Shown here: piece by piece, positions 10,732 to 21,400 of the stretch
How positions within the stretch are numbered: position 1 is the first letter of the stretch
How the letters are laid out: the number at the start of each line of letters is the position of its first letter
Source: Neonectria sp. B-13
Taxonomy: Eukaryota; Ascomycota; Sordariomycetes; Hypocreales; Nectriaceae
Length of the DNA stretch: 64,000 nucleotides
NCBI GenBank assembly: GCA_002682825.1
Contig: NOKP01000043.1
Coordinates: 124,001 to 188,000 of the forward strand
Reading direction: 5' to 3'
Translations under genes and position numbers: made by a program
The notes under the pieces: generated by a model
What the model was told of the DNA's origin: nothing
The model's input: the letters and a program-made list of their open reading frames with translations, nothing else
The model's database searches: none

Positions 10732-11910
10732 TCACTCCGCAACCTCAACAACCAACTTCGTGCAACTCACCCCCCGGAGCAGCACGTCCAACCCACCATT
10801 GATAGCCCCCAGACCCTTCCCCACGACCCTCGGCTCCGGACTCGGCCTGATGGTCCCCTTGGTCAGATTCTCCCTCAGCCACGTCCCGATCCAATATCGG
10901 AACTGCTCCAACCTCTCCTCTTCCACCGTCGACGGCAGCACAAATATGGTCTCCACACCGTCCACGACCTCCGCATCCGGAGGAATCAAGGGTGCCGACC
11001 CGATCTTCGCCGTCGTCTTCTCCCCCTTTTTATCTTCGTCGAAGAAAGCTTTGAGCACAGCCTGACACGGCGCGAGCTGCCCGGTAGCAAGAAAACAATG
11101 CCGGATCACTAACCCGTCCTCCTTGGCCGCAGAGACGATCGCATCCACAACTTGTGCGTGTTTGTGGTCAAACACGCGGTCCGCACCCAGTGAACCCACA
11201 TAATTATTATTCGCCGATCCGGCCGTGGCGTACACGGCGGCGAAAGAAGAGTTGGGATCTTCCCGCAGCAGCCGGGCGGTTTGTACGCCCATGGTGCCAA
11301 CACTAGAAGAGGCGCCCCAGATTAGGAGAGCTTCTCTTTTTCCATTGTTATTCTTCTGCGTCGCTCCCTTGGTATCGGTACTGGAAGAGGCAGCGGAGAC
11401 GGAGGCGGAGGCGGAGACAGTGGCTTCTCCCACCCGGGGGATCCCCATGACATCCCACGCGTTAAGGGGTACCTCGACGGCGACGGGCAAGGTTGCCGCT
11501 TGGTTCCAAGATATCCCCTCGTCCGGAAGAGGTACAGCATGCTGCCAGGGAACGAGGCACCGCTCCTGAAATGCGCCGTAGTCCGGGTCGCAGGACCTCC
11601 AGAAGGAGGCGGCGTAGGCGGCGACGCGGGTGATACCCGGTCGGAAAGAGGGGCCCAGGCCATCACCGGTAGCACCGGTGGGGACGTTGTCACCGACCTC
11701 GAGGACCAACCCCGAGATGTCGAAGCCGATGACCGTGGGGTATGTGGGTATGAAGAGGCCTTGGTCACGCATGTGGGCGTCTGCCGGGTTGAGAGCTACG
11801 GATTTGACAGCAATGAGGAGCTCGTTTGGTCCTGGTTTGGGGGTGGTGCGGGTTTGGAGCTCAAAGGGTTGGCCTTTGGCCGGGGAAACGGCCGCGAGGT
11901 GGGTAGCCAT
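10732..11910 (-). CDS. Medium-chain dehydrogenase/reductase (zinc-binding-like oxidoreductase / trans-enoyl-reductase type)
   Basis: Intronless frame of 392 residues starting at the ATG at 11910. The N-terminal GroES-like half has PGPNELLIAVKSVALNPAD and YPTVIGFDISGLVLEVG, and the nucleotide-binding half has ALLIWGASSSVGTMGVQTARLL, as in the MDR superfamily. The catalytic-zinc cysteine and histidine of classical alcohol dehydrogenases are not evident, which fits the quinone-oxidoreductase and stand-alone enoyl-reductase branch often found in specialised-metabolite loci. A low-complexity insert rich in Ser, Ala and Asn (about residues 160-190) separates the two halves and is unusual. It is divergent from the Zn2Cys6 regulator at 12378 with about 470 bases between them, so co-regulation is plausible. 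Probably cytosolic and NADPH-dependent. Confidence 0.88.
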   Translation of the reverse strand: MATHLAAVSPAKGQPFELQTRTTPKPGPNELLIAVKSVALNPADAHMRDQGLFIPTYPTVIGFDISGLVLEVGDNVPTGATGDGLGPSFRPGITRVAAYAASFWRSCDPDYGAFQERCLVPWQHAVPLPDEGISWNQAATLPVAVEVPLNAWDVMGIPRVGEATVSASASVSAASSSTDTKGATQKNNNGKREALLIWGASSSVGTMGVQTARLLREDPNSSFAAVYATAGSANNNYVGSLGADRVFDHKHAQVVDAIVSAAKEDGLVIRHCFLATGQLAPCQAVLKAFFDEDKKGEKTTAKIGSAPLIPPDAEVVDGVETIFVLPSTVEEERLEQFRYWIGTWLRENLTKGTIRPSPEPRVVGKGLGAINGGLDVLLRGVSCTKLVVEVAE

Positions 11911-12090
11911 TTGGACTTTTTTGCGAGTAAAGCTTTCGAGGTGGAGGATCTTGTGCGAAGAAAGTTTGATAGTAAAGTCGAAATTGTATGATTGTGACAG
12001 CAGACTCAGTAGCCTTTATCGAGAAATGGCCCTCTTCTTATACAATTAATCTATCATTCCAAATTCTTACTCTGCCATGCAATGCAATGA

Positions 12091-12101
12091 CGGCCTGTCC
12101 G
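12091..12101. promoter_or_regulatory. CGG-N5-CCG inverted triplet, candidate Zn2Cys6 binding site
   Basis: CGGCCTGTCCG lies in the shared promoter between the divergent oxidoreductase and Zn2Cys6 regulator genes. Inverted CGG triplets with a fixed spacer are the classical target of dimeric Zn2Cys6 proteins. The position, 180 bases from one start and 280 from the other, suits a bidirectional control element. Such an 11-mer can also arise by chance, so the role is inferred. Confidence 0.4.
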
Positions 12102-12377
12102 ATGTGATCTTATTTGAGTATAGATGGCGGGAGCTTCCGGGTAGGACTGGCAGCCAATCAGAGGCCTCTGCATGCGAGGAATAGTTAGCGTGGGAGATGT
12201 ATTTCCGATAGAGGGTTAGTGTAAGGATGCCTGTGGCGAGGAGAAACTAGTGTGCTTGGCGTGACCATGACCATGACCGCCTCCCCGTGTTACGGATCAC
12301 TTCGGCATCGTATCCCTTTCGACCTCTGGAAATCCCTCACAGGCAAGCTGCGGAAAGCACTGGACAATTGGTCAAGC

Positions 12378-13716
12378 ATGGCTTCGACTGTTCCAAGAGA
12401 GGCTCAGGGGCGTAGGCCGAAGCGGAGGTCGAGGTTTGGCTGCCGAAATTGCAAGCTCAGAAAACTCAAGGTGGGTGGCTCCCGGCTTTCCAAACTGGTG
12501 CTTGGCTGAACGACTTTTCTTGACCTACTAGTGCGACGAAAGTAAACCACAGTGCAAGAGATGCAGTTCATTTGGTGTACTATGCAACTTTATGTCTAAT
12601 ATTCCCGATCTGCAGCCCGTCGCCGCTGACACAGGGAGGCCATTGGTGGTTCGAGGAAAAGCAGAGCTTCAACCCCCTGTCACCAGTGCTGTCTGGACAT
12701 CTGACGCATCAACTTCCTATCAATTGAACGCAAAGTGTCAAGATTTCATAACCCGGTACCTCGGACGAAGTCTCATTACCCCAGATGACCCGAATATGAT
12801 ACAAGTCAATCGCAAGCTCCTGAAATTAGCTTTCACTGTAAGTCTTGTTCTGTTGTTTTTGTTTCCAATGGACAAAATGAATCTGGATTATCTATCATGT
12901 GCCTGGGCTCTACTTACGTATGGCTTCCAGCACCCTTTCCTAATGCACGCCTCTTTAGCTGTGGCGCTTACATATGACCGCCATCTGAATACCTCAGGTT
13001 GTCGTCGCACTTTAGAAGAGTGCTATCATTGGTCTCAAAGCACACTTCTTCTCAACAGACGGTTAAGGGAACCGATTGAAGCGAAAGATAGGGATCCAAT
13101 ATGGGGCACTGCGGCCGCTCTGTCTATTTTGGCCTTCTCGTCCCCTGATGCATGCACACCGGAAGAATCGTGGCCTCTAAAGTCATCAGACCATTCCGAT
13201 TTAGACTGGTTGCGCATGAGCAGGGCTAAAATGTCATTGTGGCACATAGTTAACCCGCTACGACCGGACAGTCTCTTCTGCATCATGGCCGCGACGTTTG
13301 CTTATATGCATTCACCTTTACCAGGGGGGGGTATGGATGGTATACCAAGGGCCTTGGCTGCCGCCTGTCACCTCAAAGACTCATCTACAGCGGAAAACAA
13401 CACGTACTTCTATGCCGCCCACGCGGTATCCCAGATCCTGAGCCTCCATGATAGCGAGGTCACAACAGGTCAAACTCAACTCTTCGCGCGCAGTATCTAT
13501 GGCCCTTTCAAAGACTTGCTCCAGAAAAGGGACCCTGTAGCGCTTTTGTTGCAGTATCTATGGTACCGCAAAGCAAGTCGCAGTATATGGTGGATTGAAC
13601 TCAGAGCTAGAGTGGAATGTCCTTCTATTTGCTCGTACCTACGGCTATATCACAAAGGGAATATTGCGGTACAGGCACTCCTTCCAGGAGGGGCTCTCGC
13701 CGACAGATGGAATTAG
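12378..13716 (+). CDS. Zn2Cys6 transcription factor
   Basis: Exon 1 (12378-12470) joins exon 2 (12532 onward) through a GT-AG intron that splits the zinc cluster, as is common. The cluster is C22-X2-C25-X6-C32-X6-C39-X2-C42-X6-C49, preceded by a basic RRPKRRSRF stretch. A second intron, 12838-12930, has a strong GTAAGT donor; it is 93 nt, a multiple of three, so splicing or retention both keep frame. Splicing gives 394 residues and joins KLAFT to HPFLMHASLAVALTYDRHL, the usual start of the fungal regulatory middle domain. A start at 12252 is possible but adds only an unremarkable leader. Nuclear DNA-binding activator or repressor; the likely target is the divergent MDR gene. Confidence 0.87.
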
Positions 13717-14621
13717 TTAGCCTTTGAAAGCTTCGAGTTCTCTTACTTTTCGGAATTGTTAATACGAGGAACTGCAGCAGTTGTTTTAGATTCCCATTCG
13801 TTAATAGATTAAATCGAAAGAGTTTTCTTCCGTTATTTCTTACCATTATCAGATCTCTCTACTAATCGGCAAAGAAGATAAAAAGCCCGGCTTGCAAATA
13901 ACGAAACGACCACTTAAAGTTAGCAAGCCACGAGCGAAGTAACATTCTCATCAAGCATTAGGAAAGACTTTCGAGGAAACAAAGTCGCTCCAAGAACAAG
14001 CACACCCATATCTGCTCAGCACTACCAAACTGCGTCTGGGAGTCCTCACGACGGCGTGGAAAGACTAACCCAAACCGTCGGCTAGATTGCCAACATGTTT
14101 CCGATATTTGCCATGCCTCCCTTTAAAAAGGGAACTCCAGCTCGAACTACAGAAACGAACTATCTACTGGTATCATGCAGTGCCAAGGCGATTGATAATA
14201 TGAAGAATCATCTAGGCTCCAAAGGGCTACGGGAAGATTCAACACCTCACGTTACTGAGACAAAGGGAGCTTTGTTCCGGGGCTGGGCAAAGGTCAACGA
14301 TGAGCGCCTCGACTCCAGATCATCCTACCCGGGACCCGACGCCACCGGGACTGCCTGCCTCCGAAGTGTGGGTTGGGTCTAGCCTGAAATGGCCCCGCAG
14401 AGCAGTTCTTGGCAGACTGTGGTCGACGTCAGAATTCCAGGGTGCTGATCCTTCAAGTAATTACTATGTAGGCATCAGCTGCGTGAGAGGAGCCCCGCCG
14501 ACGTCAGCAAGAAGTTCACGCTATTCGGCCAGTGTGGCACTGTGCTGAACAGGAGGATTTAATCTGCTCCTCTTCCTCATTTCCTAGACTCGATCATCAT
14601 CCCCATCTCCTACCAGCCGAC
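13717..14621. other. Intergenic, no convincing gene
   Basis: Contains a 95-codon frame at 14095-14382 starting MFPIFAMPPFKKG with no recognisable domain and an overlapping 82-codon frame. Neither shows clear coding character, so I leave both uncalled. The CT-rich tract at 14560-14615 is the probable leader of the next gene. Confidence 0.5.
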
Positions 14622-16087
14622 ATGGCGTCTTTCAAGAAATTTGATGCCGACGCCATCTCGACAGACCCCGATCTAGGATTTGTATACCGCTCAATGCGCG
14701 AACTGGCCAAAGAATTCGCTGTCCTGGGCCAGATCGAAACAGCCAAAACATTGATATCACTCCTCCTCTCTCAATATTCCTCCGAGTGGCAGCTCCGCCA
14801 ACTCCGCACTCTCAAGTTTGCTTTTGCGGAAGCAGACCAATGGCCAGAGGAAATCCCTCCCGAGGAGAGGACCGAAAAGGAGCTGGCTAAGGTCGCCGAA
14901 GAAATCACCCCGGATTTCGGAAATGACAGCGACGCCGTCGAGGACGATCCGTCAGAGTTGGGAGTCCTGCTGGTGACTGCTGAGAATTGCGATGCCAGCA
15001 CAGGAGGCGAAGCTATGGGGCGGAGCGAAGCCCTTGCTGACGCGTTGGCGGTCGCGATTCGACTGGCATCAAAGCACACGTCCTCGATCGAGGAAATCGA
15101 GGCAGACCCAAACGTTCAGAAAGCCCTCGGCCTCATCTCCACGAGAATGCACGCGAACCAGGCCATTGAGTATCTCACCCAACGTCGGGACAACTGGGGC
15201 CTTCTCGCTCCTGGGGCCTTGGCTCGCAAGATTCCTGTTGACATGGACAAGCTCGAAGCTCTCGGCAAAGAAGCCATTGAGTCCTTTACCGAACGCGTAA
15301 ATAATGGCCGCAAGACACATGTTACTGAAAAGAAATCGATTAGGGAGCTTCTAGAGGACTTGGACCGCAACACAAGAACGAATGGTAGGGGTCAATATGA
15401 GGAGATGAGGGAGGAAGTTCCCGAATCGTTGTTCGTCCTACCGCCTGCGACGGACGAGCAAATATCAGCCCTTGAGCACAAGCTTGATGTTTCGCTGCCA
15501 GATGACTACAAGGAATTTTTAAAGATCAGCAACGGGTTTGGCCGCACATGGAACGGCTACCCCTGGATACCCCCATATTTGGAGTTGATGAGCTTGACTG
15601 GGGAGAGCTATACGTGGACGATCTTCCCGTTGAGCTGCACCAGACCATAACTGGAGTCATGGATCTGGAACTCCCAGACGGACGCGAATGGCCGAGCCAC
15701 AGGAAGCCAATTCTGCTTGGATCCAACGATATCCTCCAGACTTGGTTCATCACTCCGTCCGTCACGAAGGAGACGACCGAGGCGTACAAAGAGGTCATGG
15801 AGACCCCGGAGACCCCGGATGATGTGAAGAGACATACTCATAACCTCATTGTCTCAAGGTACAGCAGCTGGGAGGCATTTGAGAAGCTGGAGTGGGTTGC
15901 GATGGAAATGGCCGAAGGAGAGAATGAAACGTATGGTACTTTTACACAGTTTCTGCAAGCGCGAGTTCGTAAAGCAGCGATGGGCGTTTGGGAAGGTGAA
16001 GGGGAGAGAGAAGCTGCGAGTATTGCTTATAGCTGCATGGATGATCAGCCTAAACCTGATGAGAGTAAAAAGAGGAAACGACAATAA
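14622..16087 (+). pseudogene. SMI1/KNR4-family protein, interrupted by a one-base frameshift
   Basis: The frame starting MASFKKFDADAIS at 14622 runs to a stop at 15650, but the SMI1/KNR4 domain that begins near residue 265 (PPATDEQISALEHKL, then LPDDYKEFLKISNGFG) continues in another frame after the CCCC run at 15560-15563: PIFGVDELDWGELYVDDLP and onward to 16087. One extra base in that run would restore a single frame of about 490 codons. SMI1/KNR4 domains occur in fungal cell-wall-integrity scaffolds and, in bacteria, in immunity proteins. The N-terminal 250 residues are helical and not recognised; the C-terminus is basic (KKRKRQ). The frameshift in a homopolymer may be a sequencing error, in which case the gene is intact. 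Confidence 0.8.
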
Positions 16088-16566
16088 TAGTATAACTTTT
16101 ATCTATTTTAAGCATTAATGCTTTAATATCTCAGGCTGTACAAAGCGCTTGGTAGTGATAATATAAATATAATACAGTTAATAAAGAGTTCAAGCTCACA
16201 CTACTACAAATAGAAGCCTCCCTTAGTCCCACTAGAGCATGGCCCTTAAGTTACCTTTTCTTTAATGCTTTACAGCATTGATATAGTAGAGGACTCTCTC
16301 AACTCACTTACCTAAAAGATAAGCGGGCAAGTCATAATAAAACCACGTATCTCTAAACATTTTCTTTTATGAGGCCGGACAGTGGATCTTTCATAATAGA
16401 AGGTTTTTTTACAGGTGAGTATCACCCGCCCAATTTAGTCTCTCTTTGCCTCAAGCCTGACTGGCGATTATTCATAAAGAATAAAAGAGGCACTGATACT
16501 TAGGTTGACTTCTAGTTGTTCTGTACAATAAAGGGTTCAGCCACCTTCTTATAACTATTGGTAAAC
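16088..16566. other. AT-rich intergenic region between convergent genes
   Basis: The 3' flanks of two convergent genes. Rich in ATATAA and TTTAAT words and poly(T) tracts that may serve 3'-end formation. No coding frame seen. Confidence 0.6.
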
Positions 16567-18372
16567 CTATTTGACCTCACACATCCTGCTATTATCAGCA
16601 ACAGACCATTGCTCACTGCCAACAGCGTTGCGAGCGTAGAAAAAGCCGCGGTTGTCCCACTTCTTCTTAATAGTGAGCAGCCGGTCATAATTGCTGCCAA
16701 AGAACTCGGATTGAAACCTAGGCTGACGGAAATCAGCCTCATTCATATAAGCCCCACTTCCAGGGGTAACGGCTTCAATCTCGGGCATAATCTTCTCAGT
16801 CATGAGGTTCTGAAGATCGAGCATCTCAGACCAAGGGGCGGTAAAGTTCCAGGGTGTCGTCAGAGTGGCGTGGACGAGGGTTTTGTTCCAGGCGGGCAGC
16901 ACAGATTGGGTCTTGGAGTTGCTAAATGGGGAAACGTTTGTGCCGACGCCGATCCAGGTGACTCCCTGCTCGACGATGCTTTTGGCGGTCTCGGTGAGCG
17001 CAGCATTGTTATTGACAATGGTATCGCGGGGAATGAGACGACCGCCGTACTGGGCGATGCCGACTTGAATGGTACCGATGGGTAAGGGGCCGAAGAATGT
17101 GTCGTAGTGATCGTAGTACGAATCCGTCTGGCTGTATGCGACTGTGTAATTGATGCCCAAGTCACTCAGAGACTTGACAAAAGGCGCAAGAATAGTCTGA
17201 ACTTCCTCCTTAGTCTTGTTGAAGGCGGTCAAAGGAGAAATTTGGAAGAAGGTGTTGGTAAAGTAGTACACAACCATGGAACCGGTGTCGACCATTTCGG
17301 GGAGCTTGGAGTGAAAAGTTTTAATGCCCTCGTAAAAGGTTGTCTGGTCATTATTGGTAGTGAAGAAGGCCAAGGTTGCACCGCCCACCTTGGCATCGGG
17401 GAATGCCTTGACAGTCATAGAGAGAACAACGCCCCAATTACCGCCACCGCCACCGTTGAGAGCCCAGAAAAGATCAGAGTTCTCGGTAGACGAGGCGGTG
17501 ACGACGCCTGAATCGGCGGTAATGACTTCGAATTCGAGCGTGTTCTGCGCCGAGAGTCCGAAACTCGAGCTGAGGGCAGAGTGACCACCACCTTGGGTGT
17601 ATCCGCCCGTGATGCCAACGGTGGGACACTCGCCTCCGACGACGACGTATCCCGCCTTGTGGCCCGCGCTGAGGATATCAAAGCCCTGAACACCGGCGCC
17701 GAGAGTGACAGCCTTGCCCTTGTAGCCGTCCGCGTGGTAATCGATGAACTCGATGTCCTTCAAGCGATGCGTCCAGACAGAGAGGGCACCGGCACCAGTG
17801 GAGCGGCCGTTGTAGTCATGGCCCGTGTTACGGATGACAAAACGGATGTTGTTGTTGCGGGCAAAGTTGATGGCGTTGACGATGTCGGCCTTGGTGCGGG
17901 CCTCGACGGCGTAGCGAACGTAGTTGCCGAGTTCGCAGGCGCGGGAGCGAGGTTGAAAGGGGTCACAGCTTTGGTTGGCGAACCAAGGGGCCATGACAGA
18001 GGAAGAAGACCCCATGCTTGAGTGTGCGTCAGCAAACTGGTAGTGTTTTTTTTTTTCTTCATATAGGGAGAGTAGCACACTGTTGAGTATCGCAAGCAAC
18101 TGGTTTATATGGCGAACTTACTGAATCTCGGGCGATTGCCATTGGCTCTGGAGATACTTGCACTCCTCGGCATCGTACGTGGGGTCATGGCAAGGAGATC
18201 CCAGCGGCACCGTCTTGATCAGCCGGCCATTGACGGACGAGTTGAGGCTCCTCCACTCATTGTCCAAAGGCCAGCAGCTATCGCCCGGGAAGCATTTGCA
18301 GCTAGACGAAGTGACATGTACTTGGGCGGTTGCAATTGCAATCGCCGCCGTCATAAAGCTTGGAATTCTCAT
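16567..18372 (-). CDS. Secreted berberine-bridge-type FAD oxidoreductase, bicovalent flavin signature
   Basis: Two exons, 18372-18122 and 18016-16567, joined in phase across a 105-nt GT-AG intron to 566 residues. A signal peptide starts at MRIPSFMTAAIAIATAQ. The FAD_binding_4 domain holds NTGHDYNGRS with His at about 150 and GGECPTVGITGGYTQGGGH with Cys at about 214, the two residues that tether FAD through 8-alpha-histidyl and 6-S-cysteinyl bonds in bicovalent members. The C-terminal BBE motif is complete (near WDNRGFFYARNAVGSE). These enzymes oxidise alcohols, sugars, alkaloids or polyketide intermediates using oxygen; the substrate is unknown. Many N-glycosylation sequons fit secretion. 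A second, differently anchored family member lies at 32247. Confidence 0.92.
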
Positions 18373-19617
18373 TGTCGGTGCTGCGTTTAGAAACTAGGTA
18401 GCCCTAGAGACAGAATGTGAGCATTGGGAAACAGAAGGGTGAAAGATGGAGAGTCATTACCTGTTTGAGTCGTCTTGAGTGGAATGGAGCAAGCAATTGG
18501 TGCCGCGGCTCGTCTTCTGGGGACGTGAAGAGAACTCGTGCAAGAATGGAACATTCTTGGGGTAGAGATCTTGAGTTTTATCTTGCAGCACAATAACATG
18601 CAGGGGTTGTTTTAATGAGCTACGTGGCCGTGCGTCCACGGCTGTCGCTGACAGGGGGAGGGGCCTAGTACCCTGGCAATGGAGATTAATAACGGATGCG
18701 GCGGCGGCCCCGTTCGTTTTTGTTCCAGCCCAAGGAACTTGTTGAATAGTGGCAAGAAGCCCCGAGGAGGACTGGAACGGCTGACATAAATATCGCCATT
18801 AAATATGAGACTTGCCACCTATTTCCACAGGCAGAGTAAGCAGCTTCTAGTTGATGATACATGGCACAGAAATGGCATAAAAGGCTTGCCCTAAATCCTC
18901 AAAGAGATGGATTGAAAGAACAAACACAATTCACCTCAATATCTAACAGAGCGGAAGCTTAGATTCTACCCCACATTCACTCCTCCCGCTTAATATAGTG
19001 GAATTCCGGAATTATACAGTGATTACGAAGTCCTATACCTACGAGGACTAGCTTGAGACAGGTTGATGGCTGTTGACCTCGGTTAATGACTGAGAACACA
19101 CCCTGAGAGGGGGACATAGTATAAGTACATGAGACTCAGTTGGCTATCAATCAGCAGGCAAAATTATTGCGCCTTAGACTTAGGTGACACAAGGTTCAGT
19201 AAACTCAAAGTGAATATGTCGTCATAAAGCATGGGTTTAATGAACCTTGAGTCCCACTTGCGCGCAGCGCATGTTGGTGGTTGTCACTTCAGCGAGTCTC
19301 GTGTTTTATATTCTCAGGGAGACAACCAACAGGCAGACTTTTTGCTCCCTGTTAGATATGCCCGCACTCCCTGCATGGTGCAGTGTCGTGTCTGAACATG
19401 TTGCAGTGCCTGCTAGTTTAAAGCGTTTTGCCTGCAGCGCCCTGGTTGACGGGTTGAGAGGGGACGCGTCTTTCTCAATCATGTTTTCCTCCTTGGTTTG
19501 AGCAGATTGGGTAGCTTACTCTGCCTTTTCTGTTATTTCTTTCGCTGCTCTATTCTCTTTGTCTGATTTTCTTTTTTTCTTTTCTCATATTTAAGTTCTG
19601 CTATCGACTCTCTAATC
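18373..19617. other. Intergenic, promoter of the flavin oxidase and unassigned DNA
   Basis: 18373-18900 is the upstream region of the minus-strand oxidase. Beyond it I see only short frames (such as 19247-19501) without recognisable features, ending in a T-rich tract at 19530-19600 before the rhodopsin-domain relic. Confidence 0.5.
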
Positions 19618-21044
19618 GTGGAAATAGGCTGGACGTACAATGTGCCGGGCGAACCTCCGACCACCGGTCCTCAAATCACCTTTCTGGCCGTCGTTTTCAC
19701 GGCTGTTGCACTCTTGACGGTCGACCTGCGAGTATACGTAAAGGGATTCGTGCTCAAAGCGTGTAGAGTAGGCACATACCATCGCTAATTTCATGTTCTT
19801 TTGACCTTCGACTGATTCCCCGGCTTTTAGATGACTGGATCAGCGTTGCGACATGGGTAGAAGATCTTCATCTCGGTTTGGAGCTTCTACTGACTCTAGG
19901 TTTAGGTTGCGAGCTGTGGCTTTGCAGTTGTGACGATTATGCGTGGGCGTCCTTACATCAAACATCGCCAAAGACAACCGACTAAGACAGAACACAGAAA
20001 CAAAATGGGGTCTGGGACTGAAGAGTATTGACGATATGCCCCTGGAGAACTACTATGATTTCATGCTGGTAAGCAACCTGTCCATTGTCTCCCACGACCA
20101 CGACTGACACGACCCACAGCAGCAGTTCATCGGCGCGCCATTGGAAGAAACCACCTCATTTCCCCACGACGATACTGAGACACCAACACGGCGAATAGCT
20201 ACATCTCTAGCATTCTTGGCTTCAAGCTGAGTCTGCTGTTATCCTATCTGCGATTCATGGCGGCGGGCCTCTGGTACAACACGACTGTTGGCGTTGCCAT
20301 GGCATGCACCCTGTTCCACACTATGTTCCTGGTTGCTCAGATCAACCTGTGCTCGCCGGTCAGTGTGGGGAATGGACGACGTCAACTTGCATCAAGCTTG
20401 ACACGAGTTCCTCCGCAGGTCAGGAAACAATGGGACACCAGTGTCACATGAGGATCATGCATCGATGGCGTGCCCGTGTATACGACAATGGACTCTCTGA
20501 CCATCGTCTTCGACGTCATGGTGTAAGTCAATTTTCTCAACACGGTCGCGTGGGAACTAATAACCATCTGAGCATGGTGCTCCCCTTCCCAACTCTGCTC
20601 AAGCTTCAAATGCCGAACCGCAAAAAGCTCGTCCTCCTCGACTCGAGCCTCCTCATCCTGTGGTCTATGGTCGAGAACAACCTGGGCCTCATCGTCGCAG
20701 CAGTCCCGAAGCTTGCTCCGCCGCTTGTGAGGTACTTTGGCGAGCAGTCAAGAGTCGGCAGCCGGAGCGGAAGCAAATCCCAGGGAGACTCAGCGTGCGC
20801 ACTACAGTCGACCTGGCGCAAGAACCTCTGGCGTCGCAATGGAGTGCAGGCCCTGGGCAGTGGTGCGGACCAGGGTGGTGGAGATAGTGCGAGGGACATC
20901 TTGGGTCCGGCCAACGACAGGACGGGCTTTATGAACGAGGAGGGCATACTGCGGAAGACGGAGATTGTCATCGAGCATGCCGCGCATGGCCCCCTGCAGG
21001 ATGAGCAAGCCGGTACGGCACGGTACGTACGGCCCGGAGGTTGA
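19618..21044 (+). pseudogene. Rhodopsin-domain (SAT4/PTH11-like) integral membrane protein, decayed
   Basis: Family pieces occur in order on the plus strand: TGPQITFLAVVFTAVALL with LRVYV (first membrane helix, from 19618), DDWISVATW (about 19830), GLGLKSIDDMPLENYYDFML (20010-20070), GFKLSLLLSYLRFMAAGLWY (20220-20275), VAMACTLFHTMFLVAQINLC and QWDTSVT, then a TGA where the family continues with GSCIDGVPVYTTMDSLTIVF. LPFPTLLKLQMPNRKKLVLL is followed directly by DSSLLILWSMVENNLGLIVA, so the helix usually found between them is missing. The exon junction at about 19770 is also out of phase. Intact members are seven-helix proteins proposed to act as surface receptors. The nonsense codon (20449-20451), phase break and internal deletion make this a pseudogene. 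Confidence 0.8.
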
Positions 21045-21400
21045 TCTTGCTAGCGGGCTTGGAATGATGGGCCTGTCTGAAATTTGCAGATGCAGCTACA
21101 GGGACCCTTTGCTAGTCTAGAGTGTTGGTTCCTTCTCGGCCGAGTGACTGCTCGGTATGGTCCCAGCAGGGCTTCCATGTTTGGTTCGAATGACTCGGCT
21201 TGGCAGTCTACCGGTGCAGCTTGGAAAACCTGGCAAGGGATTTACAGTACAGATATGTACGGAGGCATGACAGTATCCTTTTCTGTAATTAATTGCTCGC
21301 CTTGCGCCGTGCCAAATGCTACCTCTTCCAACCGACCCCCCAGCCACTCCCTGTCAACACGACTCATTGTACGACGCCTGGTTGTTGTCCAAACAGATGA

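Noticed and set aside
11225..12049. Plus-strand frames up to 163 codons opposite the MDR gene
   Set aside because: Antisense of a GC-rich coding region; no recognisable protein.
14095..14548. Two overlapping plus-strand frames of 95 and 82 codons
   Set aside because: No domain, poor codon character and overlap with the next gene's promoter.
16558..18021. Plus-strand frames up to 175 codons opposite the first flavin oxidase
   Set aside because: Shadow frames; the minus strand carries clear family motifs.
21183..21200. GGTTCGAATGA resembling a tRNA B box
   Set aside because: No matching A box, acceptor stem or cloverleaf could be folded around it.
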